Notes under the pieces: model-generated | What the model was told of the DNA's origin: nothing | Databases searched by the model: none | Seen by the model: only the letters and a program-made list of their open reading frames with translations | Part shown: in pieces, positions 1 through 8,772 of the stretch | Numbering within the stretch: the stretch's first letter is position 1 | Layout of the letters: each line of letters starts with the position of its first letter | Made by a program: the position numbers and the translations under genes | Origin: Undibacterium sp. | Lineage (GTDB): Bacteria > Pseudomonadota > Gammaproteobacteria > Burkholderiales > Burkholderiaceae_D | Direction of reading: 5' to 3' | DNA: 64,000 nt | Assembly (NCBI RefSeq): GCF_030651495.1 | Contig: NZ_JAUSFI010000066.1 | Span: forward strand, 1-64,000

Positions 1-3000
1 GGCGCGGGTAATGGCCGAGCTGACGACCGCTTCTTTAAATGCCATGCCGCTGGCGATTTGCACATGAATAAAATCGACCAGCAAGATAGAGTTACGCACG
101 ATGATGCCGGCCAGCGCGATCATGCCGATCATGCTGGTGGCGGTGTATTGCGAACCCAGTAAAGCATGGCCAGGCATCACGCCGATGATGGTGAGCGGAA
201 TCGGCGCCATGATAATCAAAGGTGTCAGATACGAGCCGAACTGCGCCACCACCAAGAGATAAATCAACACCAGGCCGACCGCGTACGCGGCACCCATGTC
301 GCGGAAGGTCTCGTACGTGACCTGCCATTCGCCATCCCATTTCATGCTGTAGCCGCGATATGGGTCCAGCGGCGCATGGATGAAATATTCGCTCAGCTTG
401 CCACCTTCTGGCGTCACAATTTTAGCGATATCGCCGCGCATGGCGAACATGCCATACAGTGGGCTATCAATCGCACCGGCCATATCAGCGACGACAAAAT
501 TGACCCCCAGACCATCCTTGTGATACAGCGGCTGTTCACGCAGGGTATCGCTGACACTCACCAGCTCGCGGATAGGGACGATGCCGCCTTGCGCATTTTT
601 TACTCCCAGCGCCAGCAAGGTATCGAGATTGCCTTGATCGGCCACAGCCAAATGCAAATTTGTCGAGGCGGGGTATTTGCTTTCGTCATGCAGATAGGCA
701 CTGGCATCCCCCGCCAGACCAGCGCGCAGGGTATTCACGATGGCTGACTGTGACACGCCCAGCAATGAAGCTTTGCGTCTATCCACCATCAATATTTTGC
801 GCGGCGCATCCACAATGCTGCTGTCATCGACATCGACCACACCTTTGGTTTTTTCAAATACGGCACGCACCGCTTTAGCGACCTGGCGACGACCGTCATC
901 GCTGGGGCCATAGACTTCGGCGACGATCGGTGCCAGCACCGGCGGACCAGGCGGTACTTCGACAACCTTGAGATTGGCACCAAAACGCTTGGCAATCTCT
1001 TGCAAAGCTGGCCGCACGCGGCTGGCAATGGCATGGCTTTTCTCGCTACGCTGATGTTTATCGACCAAATTGACCTGAATGTCGCCGACCTCGCCGCCAG
1101 AACGTAAATAATACTGGCGCACTAAGCCATTGAAGTTAATCGGCGCGGCAGTACCCGCATAGGCTTGATAATCGGTGACTTCCGGCACCGTCGCCAGATA
1201 GGCACCGAGCTCGTGTAAAACGGCGGCGGTTTTCTCTAGCGGCGATCCCGCAGGCATATCAACGATGACTTGAAATTCCGATTTATTATCAAAAGGCAGC
1301 ATCTTTAACTGCACTAAACCCAGCACTGGCAAGGCGACCGAGAGCGCAATCAGGGCGGCCACACCGAGCCCGAGTTTTTGCCGATTGCGGCGACCTGATT
1401 TGTCATCCAAAAACGGGCGAAATACACGCCGGAACAAGGGCGATATTTTATCGGCCATACCGCCGCCGGCATGATGGCCTTCTTTCATCCAGATGCGTGC
1501 CAGCCATGGCGTGACGACAAACGCAATCGCCAGCGACAACAGCATCCCCATGCTGGCGTTGATCGGTATCGGGCTCATGTAGGGGCCCATCAAGCCGCTG
1601 ACAAAGGCCATCGGCAACAACGCGGCAATCACCGTCAGGGTGGCGAGTATGGTCGGCCCGCCGACTTCATCGACCGCACCGGGGATAATCTCTTTCAGGG
1701 TTTTATCGGGGAATAGTGCCTGATGCCGGTGAATATTTTCGACTACCACAATCGCGTCATCCACCAGGATACCGATAGAAAATATCAGCGCAAACAGCGA
1801 TACGCGGTTTAAGGTAAACCCCCACGCCCATGAGGCAAACAGGGTCACGGTAAGCGTTAAGATGACCGCGGTACCGACAATCGCCGCCTCGCGCCGCCCC
1901 AGTGCAAGAAACACCAGCGCCACCACCGAGGCCGTCGCGAAGAGCAATTTGGTGATGAGTTTTTTGGCCTTGTCGTCGGCCGTCTGACCATAGTTACGGG
2001 TGGTCGTGACTTCCACCTCGGCCGGAATCACGGTGTTTTTCAAGGTCTCGGCCCGCGCGACGACCGCATTGGCGACATCGACCGCATTCTGGCCCGGTTT
2101 TTTGGTGATCGCGATTGTCACGGCAGGGTATTCGCCCGCCGGCGAATTGGCTTTGGCCGCCGTACCATGCCAGACATAACGCGCCGCAGGCAAGGCACCA
2201 TCTTCAATTTTCGCCACGTCTTGCAAGAAAATCGGCTTACCTGCTTTCACCCCCACCACCAGCTCGCCTACCGCCTGGGCATCACGCAAGAAAGGGCCCG
2301 CATCGATCGCGACCGAACGGTTACCGGCAGTGAGTTCACCGGCCGGCAAACCTAAATTAGCTGATTGCAAGCTGCCTTGCAAATCCATCACCGTCAGGCC
2401 ACTCGCGGCGAGCCGGGTCGGATCAAGTTCAATATTCACGGCACGGCCAGGGCCGCCTATCGTGCTCACTTCACGCGTGCCATGAACCCGCTTCAGATCG
2501 GCTTCCACGCTATGGGCGACACGCTCTAAATCATAAGAGCCGGTAGTGGTATTTTTGCTCCATAAGGTCAGCGAGACGATAGGCACGTCATCAATGCCTT
2601 TTGGCTTGATCAATGGCTCCAGCGTGCCCAGATTGGCTGGCAACCAGTCGCGATTGCTATGCACGGTGTTATATAAACGCACCAGCGCTTCCGTCTGCGG
2701 CACACCGACTTCAAACTGCACCGTGATGATGGCAAGGCCAGGACGCGACACCGAGGTCACATGTTCAACGTTGGCGATCTGGCTCAGCACCTGTTCGGCC
2801 GGAACCGCCACCATCTGCTCGACATCCTTGACCGATGCGCCGGGAAAAGGGATCAGCACATTGGCCATCGTGACATTGATCTGCGGCTCTTCTTCACGCG
2901 GCGTTACGACGACGGCAAACAAGCCGAGCAAGAAAGCCACCAGCGCCAGCAAAGGGGTAATTTGCGCGCTCTGAAAAAAAGCGGCGATGCGGCCTGAGAC

Positions 3001-3018
3001 GCCCAAGTGTTGATTCAT
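1..3018 (-). CDS. RND efflux transporter permease subunit (C-terminus cut by window edge)
   Basis: Inner-membrane proton-driven RND pump subunit. The frame stays open for 1006 codons to the left edge, so about 50-70 C-terminal residues are missing. Visible features are an N-terminal membrane helix, two periplasmic porter regions, and a mid-protein helix reading GILVDDAIVVVEN, whose paired Asp residues are the proton-relay hallmark of the AcrB/MexB superfamily. A later motif reads IVRNSILLVDF near the edge. I chose the ATG at 3018 because GGAG lies 7 bases upstream. An ATG at 3030 overlaps the adaptor stop as TAATG and is the alternative. It is co-transcribed with the adaptor gene upstream. 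No TolC-type gene is visible, so it may lie beyond the left edge. The substrate cannot be read from the sequence. Confidence 0.93.
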   Translation of the reverse strand, partial: MNQHLGVSGRIAAFFQSAQITPLLALVAFLLGLFAVVVTPREEEPQINVTMANVLIPFPGASVKDVEQMVAVPAEQVLSQIANVEHVTSVSRPGLAIITVQFEVGVPQTEALVRLYNTVHSNRDWLPANLGTLEPLIKPKGIDDVPIVSLTLWSKNTTTGSYDLERVAHSVEADLKRVHGTREVSTIGGPGRAVNIELDPTRLAASGLTVMDLQGSLQSANLGLPAGELTAGNRSVAIDAGPFLRDAQAVGELVVGVKAGKPIFLQDVAKIEDGALPAARYVWHGTAAKANSPAGEYPAVTIAITKKPGQNAVDVANAVVARAETLKNTVIPAEVEVTTTRNYGQTADDKAKKLITKLLFATASVVALVFLALGRREAAIVGTAVILTLTVTLFASWAWGFTLNRVSLFALIFSIGILVDDAIVVVENIHRHQALFPDKTLKEIIPGAVDEVGGPTILATLTVIAALLPMAFVSGLMGPYMSPIPINASMGMLLSLAIAFVVTPWLARIWMKEGHHAGGGMADKISPLFRRVFRPFLDDKSGRRNRQKLGLGVAALIALSVALPVLGLVQLKMLPFDNKSEFQVIVDMPAGSPLEKTAAVLHELGAYLATVPEVTDYQAYAGTAAPINFNGLVRQYYLRSGGEVGDIQVNLVDKHQRSEKSHAIASRVRPALQEIAKRFGANLKVVEVPPGPPVLAPIVAEVYGPSDDGRRQVAKAVRAVFEKTKGVVDVDDSSIVDAPRKILMVDRRKASLLGVSQSAIVNTLRAGLAGDASAYLHDESKYPASTNLHLAVADQGNLDTLLALGVKNAQGGIVPIRELVSVSDTLREQPLYHKDGLGVNFVVADMAGAIDSPLYGMFAMRGDIAKIVTPEGGKLSEYFIHAPLDPYRGYSMKWDGEWQVTYETFRDMGAAYAVGLVLIYLLVVAQFGSYLTPLIIMAPIPLTIIGVMPGHALLGSQYTATSMIGMIALAGIIVRNSILLVDFIHVQIASGMAFKEAVVSSAITRA

Positions 3019-3029
3019 CTGCTTCTCCA

Positions 3030-4130
3030 TTATGGTGTGGAAAAACGCACTTGCGCAGCGGCGACGGGATCAAGGGCGACTTGCTCACCGACTGAAACGC
3101 CACTCAAGATTTCCTGTTCTGCGCCGACAATGCTGCCCGCTTTAATTTGCCTTAGCAAAGGCTTGCCTTGCGCATTGACGACGTACACGACACTCAATTC
3201 GGCACGACGAAATACTGCCTTGACCGGCACATATAAGCGCGCCGGGTCTGCCGTGCCAGCATGACTGCCGCCGCTCAGCGGCAGACTGGCACGGGCAAAC
3301 ATACCTGGGGTTAAACCCGTGCTGCCAGCCGGCAAATCCAGCCGCAGCTGCACCGTATGCGTAGTCGCATCCGCCAGCGGCAAGATCGTCACTTTACTGG
3401 CGCTGATCCAGCGTTGCGCTTCAGGCATATTCGGCAATTCTATTTTTATCGGCTGCCCGGCAACGAAAGCCGCGACACGCGCCTGCGGCACGCTGGCAGT
3501 CACCCGCAAGGCACTCGGGTCATACAGCGTCATCAAGGGGCGACCTGGGGTCGCCATGTCACCCAAGGTCACCGGCACCTCTGCCACGATACCGGCATAC
3601 GGCGCACTCAAAGAATAAAAACCCGATTGTGTCTGCACCGCACCCGCCTGGGCGATCTGCGCCTTCGCCTGCGCACTCGAGGTTTGATACACGGATTCAG
3701 CTCTATCCAGATTTGCCTGGCTAATATATTGCTTGGCAAACAGTTGTTTTTGCCGCTCGAAGTCTTTCGCCGCCACCACCAAGGCAGCACGTGCCGCCTC
3801 TACCTGGGCGTAGCTGGCACTGGCTTCCTGATTCGCGGCACGCGCATCGATACGAAGCAACGGTTGCCCCGCCGTGACGGTATCGCCTACCTTAACCGGC
3901 AAGGCGACGATCGCGCCCGACACTTGCGCCGAAATCACGGTCTGGCGCACGGCTTCCACTACGCCATCAGCCACATACAAAGACCCCGCATTACTAGAAC
4001 GCACCGGAGCTACCGCCAAAGAGGCTGCCTGTACAGCAACCGGTGTCGCCAGCATTGTGCCAACTAGGGAGGCAAGTACAATAAGCTGAGGACGGAAATT
4101 CATCACACGATGAAGCGGACTTTGCAGCAT
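3030..4130 (-). CDS. RND efflux periplasmic adaptor (membrane fusion protein)
   Basis: Periplasmic adaptor linking the RND pump to an outer-membrane channel. A signal-like hydrophobic segment covers about residues 15-35. It is followed by a biotinyl-lipoyl-like half-motif (VSGAIVALPVKVGDTV), a coiled-coil hairpin rich in Ala/Gln/Lys, the second lipoyl half (APYAGIVAEVPV), and a beta-barrel ending in GLTPGMFARASLPL. These are the HlyD/AcrA family landmarks. I placed the start at 4130 (MLQSPLH) because GGAG stands 9 bases upstream. A start at 4154 has no ribosome binding site. At about 366 residues the length is normal. The stop overlaps the pump gene's alternative ATG, so the two are translationally close and form one operon divergent from an ArsR regulator. 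Confidence 0.93.
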   Translation of the reverse strand: MLQSPLHRVMNFRPQLIVLASLVGTMLATPVAVQAASLAVAPVRSSNAGSLYVADGVVEAVRQTVISAQVSGAIVALPVKVGDTVTAGQPLLRIDARAANQEASASYAQVEAARAALVVAAKDFERQKQLFAKQYISQANLDRAESVYQTSSAQAKAQIAQAGAVQTQSGFYSLSAPYAGIVAEVPVTLGDMATPGRPLMTLYDPSALRVTASVPQARVAAFVAGQPIKIELPNMPEAQRWISASKVTILPLADATTHTVQLRLDLPAGSTGLTPGMFARASLPLSGGSHAGTADPARLYVPVKAVFRRAELSVVYVVNAQGKPLLRQIKAGSIVGAEQEILSGVSVGEQVALDPVAAAQVRFSTP

Positions 4131-4182
4131 GGTCGGATTCTCCAAAAGAGGCATTGCATTTAATATGAAATCATAATATTCT

Positions 4183-4204
4183 TATTTGCGCACACATGCA
4201 AATA
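4183..4204. promoter_or_regulatory. Inverted repeat, candidate operator between ArsR and RND genes
   Basis: TATTTGC and its exact complement GCAAATA are separated by 8 bases, inside the 141-bp divergent intergenic region. ArsR/SmtB repressors bind imperfect palindromes in this kind of place. Binding by the neighbouring regulator is inferred, not shown. Confidence 0.4.
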
Positions 4205-4271
4205 GTAATTGAAGTAAATAGGCAACTCATGTCGTCACTTAAGACACCACTTCTTTTCACAAGGTATCATC

Positions 4272-4640
4272 ATGCTTTTAACAGCGGAGCCCTGTCCCCT
4301 CATGGAAGGTTTGTCTGACCAAGCGTTGATCCAAGTCGCGCAATATTTTTCTGCACTGGCAGAACCAACCCGTTTACGCATTCTTAATTGTCTACGAGAT
4401 CGCGAACATAATGTTGGCGAATTAGCAGAACATTGCGTTTGCTCACAAGCGAACGTCTCGCGTCACCTATCGACGCTGGCAAAACATGGGCTGGTGGCAA
4501 GAGAAGGCCGCGGCACGTCGGTGTATTACCGTATCGCCGATCCGTCGATTTACGCCTTATGCGATTTGGTCTGCGGCAATGTCGCGCGCCAGCTGGAGAC
4601 GCAAGCGGCGGTGCTGACGGGGCGCAATAGCACTAGCTGA
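4272..4640 (+). CDS. ArsR/SmtB-family transcriptional regulator
   Basis: A 122-residue winged-helix repressor. The segment ALAEPTRLRIL is the family's first core helix. VGELAEHCVCSQANVSRHLSTL is the recognition helix-turn-helix, and the wing ends in SVYYRI. Cysteines at about residues 40, 55, 57, 97 and 101 are candidates for a thiol or metal sensing site; the C-x-C at 55-57 recalls, but is not at the same position as, the ArsR thiolate motif. AAGG lies 7 bases before the ATG. It is divergent from the RND adaptor and pump, so the simplest role is ligand-relieved repression of that operon. The inducer is unknown. Confidence 0.9.
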   Translation: MLLTAEPCPLMEGLSDQALIQVAQYFSALAEPTRLRILNCLRDREHNVGELAEHCVCSQANVSRHLSTLAKHGLVAREGRGTSVYYRIADPSIYALCDLVCGNVARQLETQAAVLTGRNSTS

Positions 4641-4688
4641 GTTTTGCATTATTCCTCGAAATTATCCGTAAAAATTTTAAAAGGGACC

Positions 4689-4768
4689 ATGCCCGGCACG
4701 CATATCCCATGCGGGTTTCAAGCCGTTCTGGCCTGCAGGGCGCATGGGATATGCGCCCTGGGCCTGCC
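4689..4768 (+). repeat. Dispersed palindromic repeat, copy 1
   Basis: Intergenic imperfect palindrome. The left arm carries CGCATATCCCATGCGG and the right arm CGCATGGGATATGCG. The arms extend outward into GCCC..GGGC and inward to an apex reading AGCC-GTTCT-GGCCTGCA. An AT-rich stretch flanks it on the left. It is one of seven copies in the window and lies between the arsR gene and a lipoprotein gene. The strand given follows the orientation of the apex. Confidence 0.85.
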
Positions 4769-4929
4769 ATTATTTCGCTTTAGAAAACAGCTGTTTTTTT
4801 AAACGGACACTCACATCGACTGGCGATGTAGCACAATCTACAACACTATTAGGCGAAAAGACAATATTGTCATCTCAATAATGGAAGGATGCCCTACAAT
4901 TCTCTTTTGCATATTTTAAGAAAAAGAAA

Positions 4930-5916
4930 ATGGGCTCCCTCCTGAAGACCTTCAGCACCTGCACCTTACTACTGACAATGACCGCCTGCGCTTCGTTTAC
5001 CCATGAAAGCGACCAGCAGATACACATCGCCACGTATGATCAGAACGGTGTCAAGGTAAAAGGCGCGAGCTGCAAATTAAGTAATGATTTCAGGCAAAGC
5101 ACGATAGATACGCTGGAACCGGTCAAGGTACATCGTTCTTACTCGGATTTGATGATTGAATGCAAAAAACCTGGCTATGCCGACGCCAATGCCCGCGTCG
5201 TTTCCAGTGTAAACGCGGGGATGTACGGCAATATTCTTACTGCCGGCATTGGCGCACTTTTTGATCACTCCACCGGCGCTGCCTATACTTACCCGCAGCA
5301 GATGAATCTGGTCTTTGGCAAGACGCTGAACTTTGATCGCCGCAGCGACAAGGTGGGGCAATTATCGGTCGCGACTGACATCCCGAAGAAAAAAGATATT
5401 CCAGCCGTAGCCAGTACCCCGCCTGCCAGCAATGCGGCAGCGACCGTACCGGCACAGGCCAAGCCCGAGACCACCAATGTGGCGCAGAACACCAGCGAAG
5501 CATTAAAAGTGTCAAGAACTGCCGCACTCACTGCCCTGGCAAAATGGCGCGCAGCATGGGTGAGCATGAATCCACCCGCTTATTTTGAGCTGTACGCTAA
5601 AAATTACACCTCAAATGCCCCTTGGAAAGCAGCACGTCAGGCGCGTCTTCTGGGTGCCGAAAAAATTTATTTGGACCTCACGGATATCAAAGTCAACCTG
5701 CAAGATGCCAAACACTTGACGATCAGTTTTCACCAAGAATACCGTTCCCCCTCGTATAAAGATGCCTTGGAAAAAATCTTATATTGGGAAGAAGTCGATG
5801 GTAGCTGGTTAATCGTCAATGAAGCGATTAATCCTGGCCAAAACAATCTACAAAACACGGTACAAAACGGCTCACAAAGCGGTTCACAACGCGGCTCACA
5901 AAACGCCAAGCTATAG
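4930..5916 (+). CDS. Putative lipoprotein with C-terminal NTF2-like domain
   Basis: A 328-residue protein with a signal peptide and the lipobox MTAC (Cys at about 21). Residues 25-140 form a beta-rich domain with a hydrophobic glycine-rich insert (YGNILTAGIGALFDH). A Pro/Ala/Thr linker of about 45 residues follows. The region of about residues 195-310 ends in a WEEVDGSWLIVNE pattern typical of NTF2/SnoaL-like folds used as non-catalytic periplasmic domains. The tail has short repeats of the form QxGSQ (about residues 310-326). I do not recognise a specific family. Location in the outer membrane or periplasm is inferred from the lipobox. The ribosome binding site is weak (purine run AAGAAAAAGAAA). 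The gene stands alone between repeat copy 1 and the convergent bigR. Confidence 0.75.
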   Translation: MGSLLKTFSTCTLLLTMTACASFTHESDQQIHIATYDQNGVKVKGASCKLSNDFRQSTIDTLEPVKVHRSYSDLMIECKKPGYADANARVVSSVNAGMYGNILTAGIGALFDHSTGAAYTYPQQMNLVFGKTLNFDRRSDKVGQLSVATDIPKKKDIPAVASTPPASNAAATVPAQAKPETTNVAQNTSEALKVSRTAALTALAKWRAAWVSMNPPAYFELYAKNYTSNAPWKAARQARLLGAEKIYLDLTDIKVNLQDAKHLTISFHQEYRSPSYKDALEKILYWEEVDGSWLIVNEAINPGQNNLQNTVQNGSQSGSQRGSQNAKL

Positions 5917-5994
5917 CAACACCACGCTTGCGCAGTATCATTCTGCACAAGCGTGGCTGAAATAGACGAGCCCTCGCCGTTGTTGCACGCCGCC

Positions 5995-6342
5995 TTAGAT
6001 TTGCGGGCAATACTCAATATGCATTGCCTTTAATAAACCCAGCACCCGCGCATCTGCTACCGAATAGTAAATGCGTTTGCCATCACGGCGGGTATGCACC
6101 AGGCCCTCGGTACGCAAGACACCTAATTGCTGCGATAACGTAGGCTGGCGAATATCGAGAAGCTGCTCCAGCTCGCTGACCGACTTTTCGCCCAGGCTCA
6201 GCTGACACAGCAACAGCAACCGATCTTCGTTGGCCATCGCGCGCAAAGAACCGACGGCGGTTTTTGCTGTCGCGCGCATTTGCGCCAGATCAAAAGGAGT
6301 AGGATGTTCCATGCTTAAATTATCGAATTCACTTGCGTTCAT
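5995..6342 (-). CDS. bigR: BigR/SqrR-type ArsR-family persulfide-sensing repressor
   Basis: A winged-helix repressor of 115 residues from the ATG at 6342. The frame extends further upstream, but that would run into the divergent gene. Cys46 (LLLLCQ) and Cys112 (IEYCPQ) are 66 residues apart, the same spacing as the redox pair C41/C107 known in SqrR and C42/C108 in BigR. In those proteins the pair forms a polysulfide bridge that releases DNA. The helix-turn-helix is QPTLSQQLGVLRTEGLV and the wing contains GKRIYYSV. It is divergent from a Blh-type persulfide dioxygenase, the standard BigR target. Sensing of reactive sulfur is inferred from the cysteine spacing and this context. Confidence 0.88.
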   Translation of the reverse strand: MNASEFDNLSMEHPTPFDLAQMRATAKTAVGSLRAMANEDRLLLLCQLSLGEKSVSELEQLLDIRQPTLSQQLGVLRTEGLVHTRRDGKRIYYSVADARVLGLLKAMHIEYCPQI

Positions 6343-6366
6343 TTTATTCTTTGATATTATGTAAGT

Positions 6367-6376
6367 CAATATATTG
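6367..6376. promoter_or_regulatory. Palindrome in the bigR-blh divergent promoter region
   Basis: CAATATATTG is a perfect 10-base palindrome in the 51-bp AT-rich gap between the divergent starts. It is a candidate operator or overlapping -10 region. The match to known BigR/SqrR boxes was not established. Confidence 0.3.
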
Positions 6377-6393
6377 TTATCGGCGAGTAAGGC

Positions 6394-7254
6394 ATGCATC
6401 CACAGATACAAAGTTTCTTCGATCTCATTACCGGCACCGCCAGTCACGTGATCTATGATGAGATCGGCGGGCATGCTGCGGTAGTCGATCCGGTGCTTGA
6501 TTACGATGCTAAATCGGGGCGCACCAGCACTGTCGCGGCCGACAAAATTTTACTTTTTTTACGCGAGCAGCGTCTCACATTGGCATGGATATTAGAAACC
6601 CACGCGCATGCCGATCACCTCTCGTCGGCAAAATATCTGCAACAGGCGTTAGGCGGAAAAATCGCCATCGGTGCGCATATCAACCAGGTGCAAACGACCT
6701 TCAAAAAACTGTTTAATCTAGAACCAGAGTTCGCAGTCGATGGCTCGCAATTTGATGTCCTGCTGCACGAAGATGAGATTTTCCAGATCGGCGCATTGCA
6801 GGCCAAAGCCTTGTTTGTCCCTGGCCATACACCTGCCGACATGGCGTATCAAGTCGGCGATGCGGTATTTATCGGCGACACCTTATTCATGCCAGATACC
6901 GGTACGGCACGCTGCGATTTCCCTGGTGGCGATGCGCATTTGCTGTATCAGTCGATACAAAAAATATTGGCATTGCCGGCTGAGACCAGACTATTTTTAT
7001 GCCACGACTATCCGCCCGCAGAGCGCGCGCCACAATGGCAGACGACAGTAGCGGCGCAACGTGCCGGCAATATCCATGTGCATGACGGGATCAGCGCGGC
7101 GGCGTTTGTCCACATGCGCAACGCCCGCGATGCGACGCTGGAAAAGCCGTTGCTTATTTTTCCATCGGTACAGGTGAATATCCGCGCCGGAGATTTTCCG
7201 CCAGCGGAAAATAATGGCATCAGTTATTTAAAAATCCCCCTGAACAGTCTGTGA
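6394..7254 (+). CDS. blh: Blh-type MBL-fold persulfide dioxygenase
   Basis: A 286-residue metallo-beta-lactamase-fold enzyme of the ETHE1/Blh group, which oxidises glutathione persulfide to sulfite. Metal ligands are visible: HAHADH (His70, His72, Asp74, His75), VPGHTP, the GDTLFMPDTGTARCDFPGGD segment (ligand Asp) and LCHDYPP. The DTG...RCDFPGG motif separates this group from glyoxalase II. Length agrees with the family. Its start lies 51 bp from divergent bigR, and the next genes on the strand encode a DUF2892 membrane protein and a phosphofructokinase. Derepression by sulfide or persulfide through BigR is inferred from homologous loci. Confidence 0.88.
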   Translation: MHPQIQSFFDLITGTASHVIYDEIGGHAAVVDPVLDYDAKSGRTSTVAADKILLFLREQRLTLAWILETHAHADHLSSAKYLQQALGGKIAIGAHINQVQTTFKKLFNLEPEFAVDGSQFDVLLHEDEIFQIGALQAKALFVPGHTPADMAYQVGDAVFIGDTLFMPDTGTARCDFPGGDAHLLYQSIQKILALPAETRLFLCHDYPPAERAPQWQTTVAAQRAGNIHVHDGISAAAFVHMRNARDATLEKPLLIFPSVQVNIRAGDFPPAENNGISYLKIPLNSL

Positions 7255-7275
7255 GGCTGGTGGATGAATTTTTTG

Positions 7276-7362
7276 CTGGAGCATTAATTAAATATTAACT
7301 AAGCATTAATTAAGCATGGAACCCAATTTAAGTTTCAACTGTAGTTTCAATTGTAGTTTTAC
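7276..7362. repeat. Short direct repeats upstream of the DUF2892 gene
   Basis: Within the 132-bp gap after blh, GCATTAATTAA occurs twice about 23 bp apart. Then GTTTCAACTGTA and GTTTCAATTGTA follow about 15 bp apart. The region is AT-rich and could hold a promoter or operator. No function is established. Confidence 0.35.
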
Positions 7363-7386
7363 GTATTTACCACCAAGGAGAGCAGC

Positions 7387-7578
7387 ATGAACGTCAACGT
7401 CGGCAGTGCAGATCGTATCATTCGTATTTTAGTAGGACTGGCCCTTATCGGTGCGACTTTGGGCGGCTATATCGGCGCATGGGGCTGGATCGGTATTGTA
7501 TTGATCTTGACTGGCACTTTCCGCTTTTGTCCGGCGTATCGCCTGTTAGGCATGTCAAGCTGCAGCATGAAAAAATAA
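7387..7578 (+). CDS. DUF2892 (YgaP-like) small membrane protein
   Basis: A 63-residue protein with two hydrophobic helices (IIRILVGLALIGATLGGYIG and WGWIGIVLILTGTFRF) and the family's cysteine-bearing end CPAYRLLGMSSC. It matches the DUF2892 membrane domain found alone or fused to the rhodanese YgaP, often beside persulfide dioxygenase and BigR genes. A strong ribosome binding site (AAGGAG) stands before the ATG. It probably lies in the inner membrane in the sulfur-response operon. A role in sulfur transfer or transport is inferred only from context. Confidence 0.85.
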   Translation: MNVNVGSADRIIRILVGLALIGATLGGYIGAWGWIGIVLILTGTFRFCPAYRLLGMSSCSMKK

Positions 7579-7589
7579 AAAGAATCACG

Positions 7590-8729
7590 ATGACAACGAT
7601 GTCCCAGCCAACGCAGCCGATCAGGCGTATCGCCATCAGCACCGGCGGCGGCGATGCTCCCGGTTTGAATGCGGTGATACGCGCGGTAGTGCTTGCTGCC
7701 GCGCAACGTGGCTGGGAATCCTACGGCATCCGTGAAGGCTTTAACGGCATCTTGTGCCCGGATCGTTATCCTGTCGATGGTGTGTTCCGGCTCAGTCTCA
7801 ATAGCGTGCGTGGCATCGGCCATCTCGGCGGCACGATTCTCGGCACCACCAACCATGGCAACCCATTACGCTTCGCCGTAAAAATGGCAGACGGCAGTAC
7901 GCAAGAAGTCGATCGTAGTGGTGAAATCATCGACTATCTCAGAAAAATGGACATCGATGCACTGATATGCGTGGGCGGCGACGGCACCCTGACCATCGCT
8001 CACGCGCTGCATCAGCAAGGGCTGGCGAAGGGTTTACGCGTCATTGGCGTACCAAAGACCATCGACAACGATCTGGATAAAACATTTACTACCTTTGGCT
8101 TCGACACCGCCGTGTCTTTTGCCACGGAGTGCGTGGACCGATTGCATAGCACCGCCGAAAGCCATCAGCGCGTGATGGTGGTCGAAGTGATGGGTCGCTA
8201 TGCCGGCTGGATAGCACTGCATGCGGGTATTGCCAGTAATTCGCATGCGATTTTGATTCCTGAAATTGCTTATGATCTGCAACAGGTGGCGGCAAAAATT
8301 CACGAACGCGATGTCGCCGGCCAGCACTACTCTATCGTGATGGTGGCAGAAGGTGCGGTAGCGAAAAGCGGTGCACATGCGCGACAAGAGAAGGCTGGAG
8401 TCGGTTATGTCGAAAGGCTAGGCGGTATCGGTGAACATGTAGCCCAGGAATTACAAGAAATTACCGGCAAAGACGCGCGCGCGGTAGTGCTTGGCCATTT
8501 ACTTCGCGGTGGCAGCCCGACCGCTTTTGATCGCCTCTCTGCGCTGCGCTTCGGTGCCGCAGCAGTCCGCGCACTGGATCAAGGATACTCCGGCATCATG
8601 GTCGCGCTGGCATTCCCGAACGTGAATTATGTGGCGCTGGAAGAAGTGGCGGGACGCATGAAAGGCGTAGCTTTAGATGGTGACACCTTGCAAACCGGAC
8701 GCGACCTCGGCATCTGTTTTGGCGATTAA
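7590..8729 (+). CDS. pfkA: 6-phosphofructokinase, ATP-type signature
   Basis: About 379 residues from the ATG at 7590. The frame runs further upstream into the preceding gene but has no credible start there. It phosphorylates fructose 6-phosphate. The N-terminal phosphate loop reads STGGGDAPGLNAV. GGDGT near residue 129 carries Gly where PPi enzymes have Asp, which marks ATP use. PKTIDND near residue 154 supplies the catalytic Asp but has Lys in the second specificity position, a mix seen in the group III PFK clade. MGRYAGW and GHLLRGGSPTAFDR follow. The start lies 11 bp after the DUF2892 stop, so it may be read with the persulfide-response genes. Donor specificity is predicted from residues only. 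Confidence 0.9.
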   Translation: MTTMSQPTQPIRRIAISTGGGDAPGLNAVIRAVVLAAAQRGWESYGIREGFNGILCPDRYPVDGVFRLSLNSVRGIGHLGGTILGTTNHGNPLRFAVKMADGSTQEVDRSGEIIDYLRKMDIDALICVGGDGTLTIAHALHQQGLAKGLRVIGVPKTIDNDLDKTFTTFGFDTAVSFATECVDRLHSTAESHQRVMVVEVMGRYAGWIALHAGIASNSHAILIPEIAYDLQQVAAKIHERDVAGQHYSIVMVAEGAVAKSGAHARQEKAGVGYVERLGGIGEHVAQELQEITGKDARAVVLGHLLRGGSPTAFDRLSALRFGAAAVRALDQGYSGIMVALAFPNVNYVALEEVAGRMKGVALDGDTLQTGRDLGICFGD

Positions 8730-8772
8730 ATAATACCAATCGCGCAGAGGCAGTCTACGAGAGTTTCGGCCC

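Noticed and set aside
4784-4800. AAAACAGCTGTTTT plus T-run as a terminator for arsR
   Set aside because: With a realistic loop only five A-T-rich pairs remain, too weak to support.
6343-6474. Longer N-terminus for the BigR-type regulator
   Set aside because: It would overlap the blh coding region and give residues unlike the family; the ATG at 6342 fits the normal length and Cys spacing.
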